Shown here: in pieces, positions 1-7,974 of the stretch
Layout of the letters: the number at the start of each line of letters is the position of its first letter
Numbering within the stretch: position 1 is the first letter of the stretch
Position numbers and translations under genes: made by a program
Notes under the pieces: model-generated
Databases searched by the model: none
Seen by the model: only the letters and a program-made list of their open reading frames with translations
Told to the model about the DNA's origin: nothing
DNA from: an uncultured Chryseobacterium sp.
GTDB taxonomy: Bacteria; Bacteroidota; Bacteroidia; Flavobacteriales; Weeksellaceae
Direction of reading: 5' to 3'
Length of the DNA stretch: 45,181 nucleotides
Assembly (NCBI GenBank): GCA_913777465.1
Contig: CAJYRQ010000043.1
Coordinates: 1-45,181 of the forward strand

Positions 1-755
1 CCTTTATAGATGGTAAGCTCCAAAAGCTGGCTGTCATTGAAAATGGCTGCGGACTGGCCGTGGAATTCGGTTTCCCTTTCCCAGTCGGAAACCACTTCCG
101 TATGGTTGGAAAATACTTTTGAAAGGGCTAAGTTCCTGAATTTTATCGTAAAATTTTCATATCCTTTGCTGATGGTTTCGAAAAGATCTTTGTTGATATT
201 TGAGATTATATTTCCGAAATTATCAATGTACGTCACTTCCCCGATGATCATCTTTTCAGACTCATTGTAAACGGGTTTCGGGAAGAGCAGCTGCTTGGCA
301 GCGTCTATTTTCCGGCCGATCACTTCGGGAAGGCCGCCATTGGCAAGATGCACTGCTGCAGGAACGAAAATATCGGTGGATGTAAAATTAACGACATCAT
401 CGAACCGGTTGTTCAGCGTAATTTCATAGATGGCTTCCGGCTTGATGTCGAAAAAGATCAGGCTCAGCACGCCGTTATCGGCTGCCAGGAAGTAATGCCC
501 GTCGGATTTATACAGGATATTTATTCTGGACCGGTTATGAAAGCTGTCTACGGAAATAATATGGATGGTGCCTTTCGGAAAGTGCTTGTAAGCGTTTCTT
601 ACGATATAAGAGGTCTGTATCAGGTTAAAAGCCTGGATATCGTGGGTAATATCGACAATATTAACCTCCTGGTTCAGAGAAAGAATGCTGCCTTTTACAG
701 CGGCGACTCTGTAATCCAAATTTCCGAAATCTGAAGTAAGGGTAATGATTGGCAT
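1..755 (-). CDS. SAM hydrolase / SAM hydroxide adenosyltransferase family protein (3' end off window)
   Basis: The minus strand is open from an ATG at 755 to the window edge, giving 251 residues. It begins MPIITLTSDFGNLDYRVAAV and then KGSI, the N-terminal signature of the DUF62 / SAM hydroxide adenosyltransferase family. Later come an AADNGVLSL block and the C-terminal-domain block VTYIDNFGNIISNI. Characterised members cleave S-adenosylmethionine to adenosine and methionine using water, and are cytosolic trimers. Compared with the usual 260-280 residues, only the last few tens are missing. The gene is divergent from phoH with a 135-bp gap holding a -7 box for this strand. Plus-strand frames here, for example 348-734, are shadows. 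Family assignment is firm; the exact reaction is inferred from the family. Confidence 0.88.
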   Translation of the reverse strand, partial: MPIITLTSDFGNLDYRVAAVKGSILSLNQEVNIVDITHDIQAFNLIQTSYIVRNAYKHFPKGTIHIISVDSFHNRSRINILYKSDGHYFLAADNGVLSLIFFDIKPEAIYEITLNNRFDDVVNFTSTDIFVPAAVHLANGGLPEVIGRKIDAAKQLLFPKPVYNESEKMIIGEVTYIDNFGNIISNINKDLFETISKGYENFTIKFRNLALSKVFSNHTEVVSDWERETEFHGQSAAIFNDSQLLELTIYK

Positions 756-781
756 GGATAGCTGATAAAGTGATAGAAATG

Positions 782-789
782 CAAATTTA
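782..789 (-). promoter_or_regulatory. -7 box for the SAM hydrolase gene
   Basis: On the minus strand this reads TAAATTTG, matching TAnnTTTG, about 27 bp before the start at 755. I see no TTG at the -33 spacing, so it is only a half-supported promoter. Confidence 0.35.
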
Positions 790-890
790 TTTAAAATAAA
801 AGGAAAGCCCGGTAAATAATGGAAAAGAATTTGATATATGTTTTCAAAAAAAGCATTACATTTAAAATCTAAAATTAATACTACGACTGC

Positions 891-1850
891 ATGTTTGAAT
901 TAACATATGATTTGGAGGACATCGACGCGAAGATCTTCTATGGGGTGAACAACCAATATTTCAATTTAATCAAATCAACTTTTCCGACCCTTAAAATTAC
1001 CGGCAGGGACCATTATATTTTTGCGATGGGAAATCAGGAGGCGCTGGATATATTCAAGAAAAAGCTGGATGATATCGTCAATTATATTTCAAACAACAAT
1101 TCCATCGGTCTGAAAGATGTGGAAAACATCCTGAATATCAAAGATGAAAATGAAAAGCAGCTGGTTTTTGATCAGGACATCATCGTAAAAGGTGTAAACG
1201 GCAAGATCATAAAAGCAAAAACCACCAACCTTAAAAAGCTGGTAAAAGAAACCGAGAAGAAAGACATGGTTTTTGCCATCGGGCCTGCAGGAACAGGGAA
1301 AACGTATACCAGTGTTGCGTTGGCTGCAAAAGCATTGAAAGAAAAGCAGGTAAAAAGAATCGTGCTTACAAGGCCTGCGGTAGAAGCGGGAGAGAGCCTG
1401 GGGTTTTTACCGGGTGACCTGAAAGAAAAGCTGGATCCGTATTTACAGCCGCTGTATGATGCCCTTCGCGATATGATTCCCCATGAGAAGCTGGAAGGAT
1501 TTATCGAGAAAAAAGTGATCGAAGTGGCTCCTCTGGCGTTTATGAGAGGACGGACGCTGGACGATGCTTTTGTAATCCTGGATGAAGCGCAGAACACCAC
1601 ACATTCACAAATGAAAATGTTTCTGACGAGGATGGGGATGAACGCCAAATTCATTATCACGGGCGACCCTACGCAGATCGATCTTCCGCCAAAACAGCAA
1701 TCCGGCCTGAAAGAAGCCATGAGGATCCTTCAGGATGTAAAGGAGATAGGTTTTGTACATTTAACGGAAGAGGATGTCGTAAGACACCCTGTTGTTAAAA
1801 AAATCATCCTGGCCTATAATGCCGAGGATAAAAAGAACAGGAACGAATAA
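891..1850 (+). CDS. phoH: PhoH family ATPase
   Basis: A 319-residue protein with a Walker A motif GPAGTGKT at residues 131-138 and a Walker B-type block AFVILDEAQN at 226-235, followed by a conserved TRMG segment. This is the PhoH-like P-loop NTPase fold, related to superfamily I helicases. The N-terminal 110 residues form the usual small PhoH N domain. PhoH proteins are cytosolic ATPases linked to RNA metabolism and ribosome-related stress; the exact role in this phylum is unknown. It has normal length. It is divergent from the SAM hydrolase gene and followed by its own terminator, so it is probably monocistronic. The antisense frame at 1172-1720 is a shadow. Confidence 0.95.
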   Translation: MFELTYDLEDIDAKIFYGVNNQYFNLIKSTFPTLKITGRDHYIFAMGNQEALDIFKKKLDDIVNYISNNNSIGLKDVENILNIKDENEKQLVFDQDIIVKGVNGKIIKAKTTNLKKLVKETEKKDMVFAIGPAGTGKTYTSVALAAKALKEKQVKRIVLTRPAVEAGESLGFLPGDLKEKLDPYLQPLYDALRDMIPHEKLEGFIEKKVIEVAPLAFMRGRTLDDAFVILDEAQNTTHSQMKMFLTRMGMNAKFIITGDPTQIDLPPKQQSGLKEAMRILQDVKEIGFVHLTEEDVVRHPVVKKIILAYNAEDKKNRNE

Positions 1851-1873
1851 ATTTAATCGGAATATAAAATTAC

Positions 1874-1908
1874 GGAAGCGGAACGATGAAAGTTGTTCCG
1901 CTTCCTTT
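1874..1908 (+). terminator. Rho-independent terminator after phoH
   Basis: An 11-bp perfect stem, GGAAGCGGAAC at 1874-1884 and GTTCCGCTTCC at 1895-1905, is followed by only three T residues. It lies 24 bp after the phoH stop. Confidence 0.7.
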
Positions 1909-1932
1909 ATGCCATAAATATTGAATATTATT

Positions 1933-1961
1933 TTGATATTTAAAAAAAAGTACTATTTTTG
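1933..1961 (+). promoter_or_regulatory. Promoter of the first beta-barrel gene
   Basis: TTG at 1933-1935, an 18-bp spacer, then TATTTTTG at 1954-1961. This matches the Bacteroidota housekeeping promoter (TTG, about 19-21 bp, TAnnTTTG). The start codon is 26 bp downstream. Confidence 0.6.
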
Positions 1962-1987
1962 CCCCGAATACTAAAAACTATTCAATC

Positions 1988-2659
1988 ATGAAGAAAATAT
2001 TACTTTTGGCAGCAGTCGCTGTTATGGGATTGAGCGTTAAAGCTCAGGAATTCAGATTCGGACCTAAAGCAGGTTATTCTTATTCAACAATTAAACTTAA
2101 AGATAATACTGACTCTGAGACATCGGATCCTTTACATACTTTCTACATCGGAGGTATGGCAGAATATAAGATCAGTGATAATTTTGGTTTCCAGGGGGAA
2201 CTTTTATATTCGCAACTTGGAGGCAAAGTAAGTCTTGCTCAGGTCGATCCGGATGATCCTACCAATTTTTTCAATTTCAAAGCTAAAGAAACTTACCACA
2301 CACTGTTAATTCCTGTTTCTGCTAAATACTTTATTACTGAAGGTTTATCAGTTTCTGCCGGAGCCAGTTTCGGGGTAATTCTTTCAGCTAAAGAAAAGCT
2401 TACTGCTGACTTTGGACTAGGAGGTGTGATTCCCGGGTTTGAGGTTAATGCAGATGACGAAGTTGACATCAAGAACCAGCTGAATACTTTAAATATTGCT
2501 CCTTTCCTAGGTGCTGAATATATGTTGGAAAACGGATTATTCTTCGATGCAAGATACAACATGGGAGTGTCCAATTTATCTAAAGATACTTCTAATGGTC
2601 AAAAAAAGACAAACAGCTTTCTACAGGTGGGTGTTGGTTTTAAATTCGGAGGAAACTAA
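1988..2659 (+). CDS. Outer-membrane beta-barrel (porin family) protein
   Basis: A 223-residue protein with a clear signal peptide, MKKILLLAAVAVMGLSVKAQ, cut after Ala-Gln. The mature part alternates hydrophobic and polar residues with Gly and aromatic turns (FRFGPKAGYSYS near the start, LQVGVGFKFGGN at the very end). This is typical of the small eight-stranded PorT/OmpW-like barrels of Bacteroidota (outer membrane protein beta-barrel domain family). It presumably sits in the outer membrane. The ligand or role cannot be read from sequence. It has its own promoter and terminator and is the first of five such genes in a row. Confidence 0.82.
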   Translation: MKKILLLAAVAVMGLSVKAQEFRFGPKAGYSYSTIKLKDNTDSETSDPLHTFYIGGMAEYKISDNFGFQGELLYSQLGGKVSLAQVDPDDPTNFFNFKAKETYHTLLIPVSAKYFITEGLSVSAGASFGVILSAKEKLTADFGLGGVIPGFEVNADDEVDIKNQLNTLNIAPFLGAEYMLENGLFFDARYNMGVSNLSKDTSNGQKKTNSFLQVGVGFKFGGN

Positions 2660-2683
2660 GAGTTTATTTCAGATAAGATAATA

Positions 2684-2716
2684 AAGCGGTACAGAATTTG
2701 TACCGCTTTTTTGTTT
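2684..2716 (+). terminator. Terminator after the first barrel gene
   Basis: Stem AAGCGGTACA (2684-2693) and TGTACCGCTT (2699-2708), short loop, then a T-rich tail. Confidence 0.85.
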
Positions 2717-2762
2717 TTTGTTCTGAAAACAATTCAAATATTCTAATTTTAAACTTATTAAA

Positions 2763-3284
2763 ATGAAAAAACTATTATTGGTAGGTGCTTTCGCATTGTT
2801 CGGAGGTCTTGCGCAGGCTCAGGAAGGTTTCAGGCTCGGTGGCCACATCGGTGCCCCGCTTGGGGATGCAGCAGATGCGGCAAGTGTCACTTTAGGAATT
2901 GACGCTGCGTATATGTGGAATATCACAAAAGGCCTTGATATCGGTGCTGCTACAGGATATTCCCATTTTTTCGGAAAAGACAATGTTGAAGATTTCGGAT
3001 TTATTCCTCTTGCCGTTTCAGGGAAATATACCTTTAACAAAGTTCCTCTTTTTGTAGGACTGGACCTGGGAGCTGCAATTTCTACCAAAAACTACATCAA
3101 CAGCGGCCTTTATGTCGCTCCGAGAGTAGGGTACCAGATGAAAAATGTTGAGCTGTACTTAGGCTTCCAGAATATTGGCAGCAAATACAAAGATTATGGT
3201 CCGGGACCTGATCCCCGTTGGAACAGGAATGACCGTTTTAACTTCGGTGCCGTTAATTTCGGGGCAAATTTCTTCCTGAAATAA
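2763..3284 (+). CDS. Small outer-membrane beta-barrel protein
   Basis: A 173-residue protein starting MKKLLLVGAFALFGGLAQAQ, a signal peptide ending in Ala-Gln. The mature region has alternating beta-strand patterns (RLGGHIGAPLG, GLDIGAATGYSHFFG, FNFGAVNFGANFFLK) and ends in a lysine after an aromatic pair, as in outer-membrane barrels. With about 153 mature residues it could form six to eight strands, making it the smallest of the five neighbours. Function is unknown. It stands alone between two terminators. The start is chosen because the signal peptide begins there and no upstream in-frame start improves it. Confidence 0.8.
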   Translation: MKKLLLVGAFALFGGLAQAQEGFRLGGHIGAPLGDAADAASVTLGIDAAYMWNITKGLDIGAATGYSHFFGKDNVEDFGFIPLAVSGKYTFNKVPLFVGLDLGAAISTKNYINSGLYVAPRVGYQMKNVELYLGFQNIGSKYKDYGPGPDPRWNRNDRFNFGAVNFGANFFLK

Positions 3285-3307
3285 AATTTTTAAAATTAAA
3301 TATAATG

Positions 3308-3337
3308 AGTTCCGGTTGCAGAATCGGAACTTTTTTA
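3308..3337 (+). terminator. Terminator after the second barrel gene
   Basis: AGTTCCG (3308-3314) pairs with CGGAACT (3325-3331), followed by six T residues. Confidence 0.75.
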
Positions 3338-3457
3338 TTTGAAAATTTATGAAAAATATAAATGGCTTTAGCGGGTACATTTTATTTCCGAAAATCGGAG
3401 GGATGAGGCAATGATATTAATCACATTAACAAATTTTAATATTCACCACCACAACTG

Positions 3458-3465
3458 TAAATTTG
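3458..3465 (+). promoter_or_regulatory. -7 box before the third barrel gene
   Basis: TAAATTTG, matching TAnnTTTG, 28 bp before the ATG at 3494. No TTG was found at the -33 spacing. Confidence 0.4.
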
Positions 3466-3493
3466 CCGTCAGAAAGTATTAAATTTTTAAAAA

Positions 3494-4153
3494 ATGAAGA
3501 AAGTATTAATGGCGGGTGCAATTGCACTTTTCGGTTTATCTAATGCTCAGATTGCAGCGGGAACTACTTACTTATCCGGATCTGTTGGTTATTCTCAACA
3601 AGAAAGAAACAACGGAAACAACAAAACAGAAAACTTCAACGTATTGCCTACGGTTGGGTATTTCGTAAATAACAATTTTGCCATCGGTTTAGGAATCGGA
3701 TATCAGACTCAGAAAGATACGAACATTGTAAACAATTTCATGGTGCCCGGTACTACTGTAGTAACAACCAATGAAACAAAGCAGCCTGCTTTTGTAGTAG
3801 CTCCTTTTGCAAGAAAATACTGGACTTTAGGAGATAAATTATATATTTTCGGTCAGTTGGCAGTACCTATGCAGTTTGGAAAAACTGAAACTGAAAACAC
3901 AACGGTAACTACTTCAGGATCTTCTGTAACTACGGTATCTTCTTCTTCTGAGGCGAAATATACCCAGATCGGAGTAACGGTAAAACCGGGTCTTGATTAT
4001 TTCCTTAACAAAAACTGGTCTATTGAAGCAACGATCGGAGAATTCGGATACAACAACTACAAGCCGAAAGATGGTGATGCTACCAACAATTACAGCTTTG
4101 GTTTGAATTTATCTACCGTAACTTTCGGAGTTAAATATGTTTTTGCCAAGTAA
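3494..4153 (+). CDS. Outer-membrane beta-barrel protein, paralog A
   Basis: A 219-residue protein with signal peptide MKKVLMAGAIALFGLSNAQ. Predicted strands alternate with loops rich in Asn, Thr and Ser (for example around residues 130-150). The C-terminal third (VKPGLDYFLNKNWSIEATIG, then EFGYNNYKPKD) and the end FGLNLSTVTFGVKYVFAK are nearly repeated in the next gene, so the two are recent paralogs. It is probably an integral outer-membrane protein of the porin/OmpA-barrel type with no periplasmic domain. Function is unknown. A terminator follows directly. Confidence 0.83.
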   Translation: MKKVLMAGAIALFGLSNAQIAAGTTYLSGSVGYSQQERNNGNNKTENFNVLPTVGYFVNNNFAIGLGIGYQTQKDTNIVNNFMVPGTTVVTTNETKQPAFVVAPFARKYWTLGDKLYIFGQLAVPMQFGKTETENTTVTTSGSSVTTVSSSSEAKYTQIGVTVKPGLDYFLNKNWSIEATIGEFGYNNYKPKDGDATNNYSFGLNLSTVTFGVKYVFAK

Positions 4154-4173
4154 TAAACAAATCATATAAGATG

Positions 4174-4207
4174 AAAAAGTCCTCAGTTTTTAACTCAGGG
4201 CTTTTTT
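4174..4207 (+). terminator. Terminator after paralog A
   Basis: A long imperfect hairpin: AAAAAG and TCCT at 4174-4183 pair with AGGG and CTTTTTT at 4197-4207, with an inner AGTT/AACT stem. It ends in T residues. Confidence 0.65.
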
Positions 4208-4237
4208 CACTTAACAATTTTTTTTAAACTAACCATC

Positions 4238-4906
4238 ATGAAAAAAATATTGATCGCCGGTGCAGCGTTGCTGTACAGCCTTTCAAATGCTCAGATTAAA
4301 ACAGGAACCGTATATATTTCCGGACAGGTAAATTATACCAAAACAGAAGTCGCCAATTCGGATTTTACCGATCAGACTTTCAAAATTATTCCGGCGGCCG
4401 GCGTATTCATCGCTCCGAATCTTGCTATTGGTACCGGTGTAGGATATACCATTGGCAAACTGGATTACACCCAAACCATGGGCGGCGGATCTCTTACTAC
4501 ATTTATTGATTATTCCGGAAAAACAAGCGCCGTTACGGTAACTCCTTTTGTAAGGAAGTACTGGACTTTATCGGAAAAACTATACTTTTTCGGCCAGCTT
4601 CAGATCCCTTTAGAATTTGGGAAAATCAATCAGCACGCTTTGATCACCAATATCTATAGTTCTGCCGGATTCGTAGATCAACAAACGGTTGCTTATGACA
4701 ATAGATATACTTCCATCGGAATTAATGTAAAACCGGGTTTTGATTATTTTCTGAATAAAAACTGGTCTGTTGAAGCAACGATAGGGGAGTTTGGCTATAA
4801 GAATCTTAAATCCAGAGAGATTGATGCCCGTGATGGTAAAAATTACGATTTCGGCTTAAATCTGTCTGCCGTTTCTTTCGGGGTGAAATATGTTTTCGCA
4901 AAATAG
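4238..4906 (+). CDS. Outer-membrane beta-barrel protein, paralog B
   Basis: A 222-residue protein with signal peptide MKKILIAGAALLYSLSNAQ. It is closely related to the gene before it: both share RKYWTL followed by KLYFFGQL or KLYIFGQL, the block NVKPGFDYFLNKNWSVEATI, and an end of the form FGVKYVFAK. Sequence differs mostly in the predicted surface loops, as expected for barrels under diversifying pressure. It is probably an outer-membrane protein; the substrate is unknown. No clear terminator separates it from the next gene 37 bp away, so the two may be cotranscribed. Confidence 0.83.
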   Translation: MKKILIAGAALLYSLSNAQIKTGTVYISGQVNYTKTEVANSDFTDQTFKIIPAAGVFIAPNLAIGTGVGYTIGKLDYTQTMGGGSLTTFIDYSGKTSAVTVTPFVRKYWTLSEKLYFFGQLQIPLEFGKINQHALITNIYSSAGFVDQQTVAYDNRYTSIGINVKPGFDYFLNKNWSVEATIGEFGYKNLKSREIDARDGKNYDFGLNLSAVSFGVKYVFAK

Positions 4907-4943
4907 AATCAACAGTAAACTAAACTTTTTTAAATAAATTTTT

Positions 4944-5579
4944 ATGAAAAAATTATTATTAGCAGGTGCAGTGGCACTTTTCGGTTTGTCAAATGCACAA
5001 ATGACTAAAGGAGACTGGGTATTCAGTGGAAATACCGGTTTTGGATTCAATAATGTAACGACTAAGGTAAAGGCAGCAGGTCAGTCTGCAGACGGCCCAA
5101 AAGTAAGTTCTTTTTCATTAACGCCTTCCGTAGGATATTTCGTTATCGATAAATTGGCTGTTGGGATCGATTTGGGTCTTTCCAGCACTACGACGAAATA
5201 TGAAGGAGAAAAAAATACTACAACCAGCTTTTCTGTAATGCCTACGGCTACTTATTATTTTGCAAACGACAGCAAATTTGTTCCTTTCTTAGGCGCAGGG
5301 ATCGGATATGCATCTGCAAAAACCAAAGAGCAAATCAATGCAATGGGTGTTTCCAACTCGGACGAAACAACAGTCGACGGTCTGGCATGGAAAGTAAAAG
5401 GAGGTGTGACGTATATGGCTACTCAGTCTTTAGGGATTAACTTAGGTGTTGGATTCGATCAGTTTTACAATAAGGATACTTATTTTGGAACAGAAGTTAA
5501 AACGACAACCAGTAATTTTGGTGTAAATGTAGGTTTCTCTTATTTCATCAAAGCTAAAGCTCAGAAATCTGATAAATAA
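4944..5579 (+). CDS. Outer-membrane beta-barrel protein, paralog C
   Basis: A 211-residue protein with signal peptide MKKLLLAGAVALFGLSNAQ, almost the same as in paralog A. The mature part has barrel strands (TPSVGYFVIDKLAVGIDLGL, YYFANDSKFVPFLGAGIGYA) and ends in a strand plus a short charged tail (FSYFIKAKAQKSDK). The GYF...LAVGIDLGL pattern matches the GYFVNN-NFAIGLGIGY segment of paralog A, supporting common descent. It is probably an outer-membrane protein of unknown role. It begins 37 bp after paralog B and is followed by a palindrome and a bidirectional terminator. Confidence 0.83.
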   Translation: MKKLLLAGAVALFGLSNAQMTKGDWVFSGNTGFGFNNVTTKVKAAGQSADGPKVSSFSLTPSVGYFVIDKLAVGIDLGLSSTTTKYEGEKNTTTSFSVMPTATYYFANDSKFVPFLGAGIGYASAKTKEQINAMGVSNSDETTVDGLAWKVKGGVTYMATQSLGINLGVGFDQFYNKDTYFGTEVKTTTSNFGVNVGFSYFIKAKAQKSDK

Positions 5580-5583
5580 AAAA

Positions 5584-5614
5584 ACTTTGTCAAAGATTGA
5601 AACTTTGACAAAGT
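5584..5614. repeat. ACTTTGTCAAAG palindromic repeat, copy 1
   Basis: ACTTTGTCAAAG at 5584-5595 pairs with CTTTGACAAAGT at 5603-5614. Each arm is itself nearly self-complementary. There is no T tract, and a normal terminator follows separately. A second, longer copy lies at 33494-33526. Confidence 0.7.
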
Positions 5615-5621
5615 GCTAAAA

Positions 5622-5656
5622 AAATCCGGCCCATTACTGAGCCGGATTTATTTTTT
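5622..5656. terminator. Bidirectional terminator between convergent genes
   Basis: AAATCCGGC (5622-5630) pairs with GCCGGATTT (5641-5649). Plus-strand Ts follow, and the minus strand has a run of T residues after the stem. It serves the barrel gene ending at 5579 and the TM2 gene ending at 5670. Confidence 0.85.
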
Positions 5657-5669
5657 ATTTCAATTGAGC

Positions 5670-5954
5670 TTAGAACCATTCTTTCTGGTTCTGAACATAC
5701 GTCCGGTCAAATTCTTCATCAGATTTGGTAAGGTAAATAATTCCTTCGATAAAACCGATAATTCCAACCAGCCCGCAGGTTACAATCCCTAATACCAGCT
5801 GGATAATCCCTGCTTTGGTATAGCCTAAGTAAAACTTATGAATGGCCAGTGTCCCGAGTAAGATTCCCAGAATTCCTGCAATTACTTTTTTTTCAGACTT
5901 GTAAGGAGCTCCCTGGTTGTAATTGTAGTTCCCCTGTTTTTCATTAATTTCCAT
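5670..5954 (-). CDS. TM2 domain-containing membrane protein
   Basis: A 94-residue protein. After a polar N-terminus (about 20 residues rich in Asn, Gln and Tyr) it has two hydrophobic helices, around residues 24-44 and 50-75, joined by HKFYLGYTKAGIIQLVLG. This is the TM2 domain signature, in which the second helix follows a short FYLG turn. TM2 proteins are small inner-membrane proteins of unknown biochemical function. The gene starts 31 bp after the ffh stop on the same strand, so it is probably cotranscribed with ffh. The family is firm; no function is claimed. Confidence 0.9.
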   Translation of the reverse strand: MEINEKQGNYNYNQGAPYKSEKKVIAGILGILLGTLAIHKFYLGYTKAGIIQLVLGIVTCGLVGIIGFIEGIIYLTKSDEEFDRTYVQNQKEWF

Positions 5955-5985
5955 AATAATATTTTTTTTAACTGTTTTCCGGTGG

Positions 5986-7347
5986 TTATTTTCCGAACAT
6001 TCCGCCCATTCCAGGCATATTCGGCATTTTGCTCATCATCTGCATCATCTGTTTTCCCTGAGGACCCTGCATCATCTTCATCATTTTACCCATCTGGTCG
6101 AATTGCTTCATGAGTTGGTTAACGTCTTCGATTTTTCTTCCGGCGCCTTTGGCAATCCTGTTTTTTCTCTGGGTGTTGATGATTGACGGTCTTCTTCTTT
6201 CTTCAGGCGTCATGGAGTAGATAATCGCTTCGATATGTTTGAAAGCATCATCGCTGATCTCTACATCCTTAATCGCTTTTCCGACTCCCGGGATCAGTCC
6301 CATCAGGTCTTTCATATTACCCATCTTCTTAATCTGGTTGATCTGCTTCAGGAAGTCGTCGAAACCGAATTCGTTTTTAGCGATCTTTTTATGAAGCTTT
6401 TTAGCCTCTTCTTCATCAAACTGCTCCTGTGCTCTTTCTACCAGGGAAACAACGTCTCCCATTCCCAGGATCCTGTCGGCCATCCTTTCCGGGTAGAAAA
6501 GGTCTAAAGCTTCCATTTTTTCTCCAGTAGAGATAAACTTGATCGGCTTTTCCACTACGGAACGGATCGTCAGTGCAGCTCCTCCTCGGGTATCACCGTC
6601 TAATTTGGTTAGAACCACCCCGTCGAAATTCAAAGCATCATTAAACGCTTTGGCCGTATTTACCGCATCCTGACCGGTCATGGAATCCACAACGAATAAG
6701 GTTTCATTCGGTTTAATGGTAGAATGAACCGTTTTGATCTCATTCATCATCTGCTCATCGATCGCCAGACGCCCTGCCGTATCGACGATGACCACATCAT
6801 GTCCGTTTGATTTTGCAAAATTGATGGCATTTTGTGAAATGCTTGAAGGATCCATAGAGCCTTCTTCCGTGAAAACCGGAACCCCGATCTGCCCTCCCAG
6901 TACTTTCAGCTGGTCGATCGCTGCCGGACGGTAAACGTCACAGGCAACCAAAAGAGGCTTTTTATTTCTTTTTGTTTTTAAATAACTGGCTAATTTCCCG
7001 GAGAAAGTTGTTTTTCCGGAACCCTGAAGACCTGCAATAAGAATTACCGAAGGTTTTCCGGAAAGGTTGATGCCCTCCTGGGAACCTCCCATCAGATCCA
7101 CCAATTCGTCATGGACGATCTTTGTCATCAGCTGGCCAGGGGTAAGCGAGGTAAGAACATCCTGTCCCAGCGCTTTGTCCTGAACTCTTTTGGTAAGGTC
7201 TTTGGCAACTTTATAATTAACGTCGGCATCCACCAGCGCTCTTCTGATCTCTTTTACGGTCTCCGCTACGTTGATTTCCGTGATTTTTCCACGTCCTGAA
7301 ATATTGTGCAGCGCTTTGTCTAATTTATCCTGTAAACTGTTGAACAT
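5986..7347 (-). CDS. ffh: Signal recognition particle protein Ffh
   Basis: A 453-residue protein with the N domain (residues 1-95), the GTPase G domain with P-loop GLQGSGKT at 106-113, DTAGRL and TKLDGD motifs, and a methionine-rich M domain from about 325 to the end (KMMKMMQGPQGKQMMQMMSK). This is full-length Ffh, which binds 4.5S RNA and hydrophobic signal sequences on the ribosome and hands them to FtsY at the inner membrane. The length matches the family. The 4.5S RNA gene is not in the window. It is divergent from the 7543 gene and has a TATTTTTG box upstream. Confidence 0.98.
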   Translation of the reverse strand: MFNSLQDKLDKALHNISGRGKITEINVAETVKEIRRALVDADVNYKVAKDLTKRVQDKALGQDVLTSLTPGQLMTKIVHDELVDLMGGSQEGINLSGKPSVILIAGLQGSGKTTFSGKLASYLKTKRNKKPLLVACDVYRPAAIDQLKVLGGQIGVPVFTEEGSMDPSSISQNAINFAKSNGHDVVIVDTAGRLAIDEQMMNEIKTVHSTIKPNETLFVVDSMTGQDAVNTAKAFNDALNFDGVVLTKLDGDTRGGAALTIRSVVEKPIKFISTGEKMEALDLFYPERMADRILGMGDVVSLVERAQEQFDEEEAKKLHKKIAKNEFGFDDFLKQINQIKKMGNMKDLMGLIPGVGKAIKDVEISDDAFKHIEAIIYSMTPEERRRPSIINTQRKNRIAKGAGRKIEDVNQLMKQFDQMGKMMKMMQGPQGKQMMQMMSKMPNMPGMGGMFGK

Positions 7348-7370
7348 ATTTATTGTAAATTATAGGTCTG

Positions 7371-7378
7371 CAAAAATA
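7371..7378 (-). promoter_or_regulatory. -7 box for ffh
   Basis: The minus strand reads TATTTTTG, 23 bp before the ffh start. No TTG lies at the proper distance. Confidence 0.45.
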
Positions 7379-7484
7379 AGGAATTTTTAGTATTTATAAA
7401 CGGTTGGCCACGTAATATTATATAAAGAGACAAAATATGCGGATGATATAAATCAAATGATGATGAAATCACGGGGAAAAAGCC

Positions 7485-7529
7485 TATTTTTGCCATAAAT
7501 TAAAATTAGCCTAATGATTGTTAGGTTAA
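7485..7529 (+). promoter_or_regulatory. -7 box and leader hairpin before the atp-linked membrane gene
   Basis: TATTTTTG lies at 7485-7492. The leader then holds a hairpin: TTAGCCTAA (7506-7514) pairs with TTAGGTTAA (7521-7529), allowing one G-T pair. The start codon is at 7543. No -33 TTG is visible. Confidence 0.4.
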
Positions 7530-7542
7530 AAATAAATTTAAA

Positions 7543-7914
7543 ATGAAGATCAATCCCAATATTCTGGTAACAGTTCTGTTTTTTCTAACCTTCCTGGTTC
7601 ATTTTTGTCTGTGGAAATTTGTTTTCCACCTGGATGAAATTATAATCGTGAAGTTTTATCTGTTCCTGAGTGTGATGTTTATGATGATGATAACGCTTAT
7701 CGTCCTGATTAACAGGGTAGCGCCGGAATTTTTAGGATTATCGATAATCGGTTTGATTCTGTTAAAATTCGGACTGATGTATCTAATCAGGAAAAAACTG
7801 AACTTTGAGGCAATCCCGGGGTATAAATTCCATTTTATTATCCCGTATTTTGTCCTTACAACACTGCTTACGTATTATGCGATTAAGCTGATTAATCATG
7901 ATAAAAAACAGTAA
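7543..7914 (+). CDS. Small four-helix membrane protein upstream of atpB
   Basis: A 123-residue protein with four hydrophobic segments near residues 7-25, 34-57, 63-82 and 97-116, and short basic loops. I do not recognise a motif. Its place just before atpB resembles that of the AtpI/AtpZ-type or DUF6168-type proteins found at this position in other flavobacteria, but length and helix count alone do not decide this. It lies 60 bp before atpB, which has its own strong promoter in the gap, so it can be expressed separately. It is probably an inner-membrane protein. Confidence 0.7.
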   Translation: MKINPNILVTVLFFLTFLVHFCLWKFVFHLDEIIIVKFYLFLSVMFMMMITLIVLINRVAPEFLGLSIIGLILLKFGLMYLIRKKLNFEAIPGYKFHFIIPYFVLTTLLTYYAIKLINHDKKQ

Positions 7915-7923
7915 AATTATTTA

Positions 7924-7953
7924 TTGTAAACCAGAAAAAATATTATATTTTTG
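7924..7953 (+). promoter_or_regulatory. Promoter of the atpBEFHAG operon
   Basis: TTG (7924-7926), a 19-bp spacer and TATTTTTG (7946-7953), a near-ideal Bacteroidota promoter. The predicted transcript starts near 7958. This rules out the longer reading frame that starts at 7951 inside the box and supports the ATG at 7975. Confidence 0.7.
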
Positions 7954-7974
7954 CACAACGAAAAAAACCTATCA

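Noticed and set aside
1172-1720. 182-residue minus-strand frame inside phoH
   Set aside because: It is a shadow of a clearly conserved gene, with no promoter or family resemblance.
7951-7974. Longer atpB start at 7951
   Set aside because: That start lies inside the -7 box of the operon promoter, and the shorter form gives a proper signal peptide.
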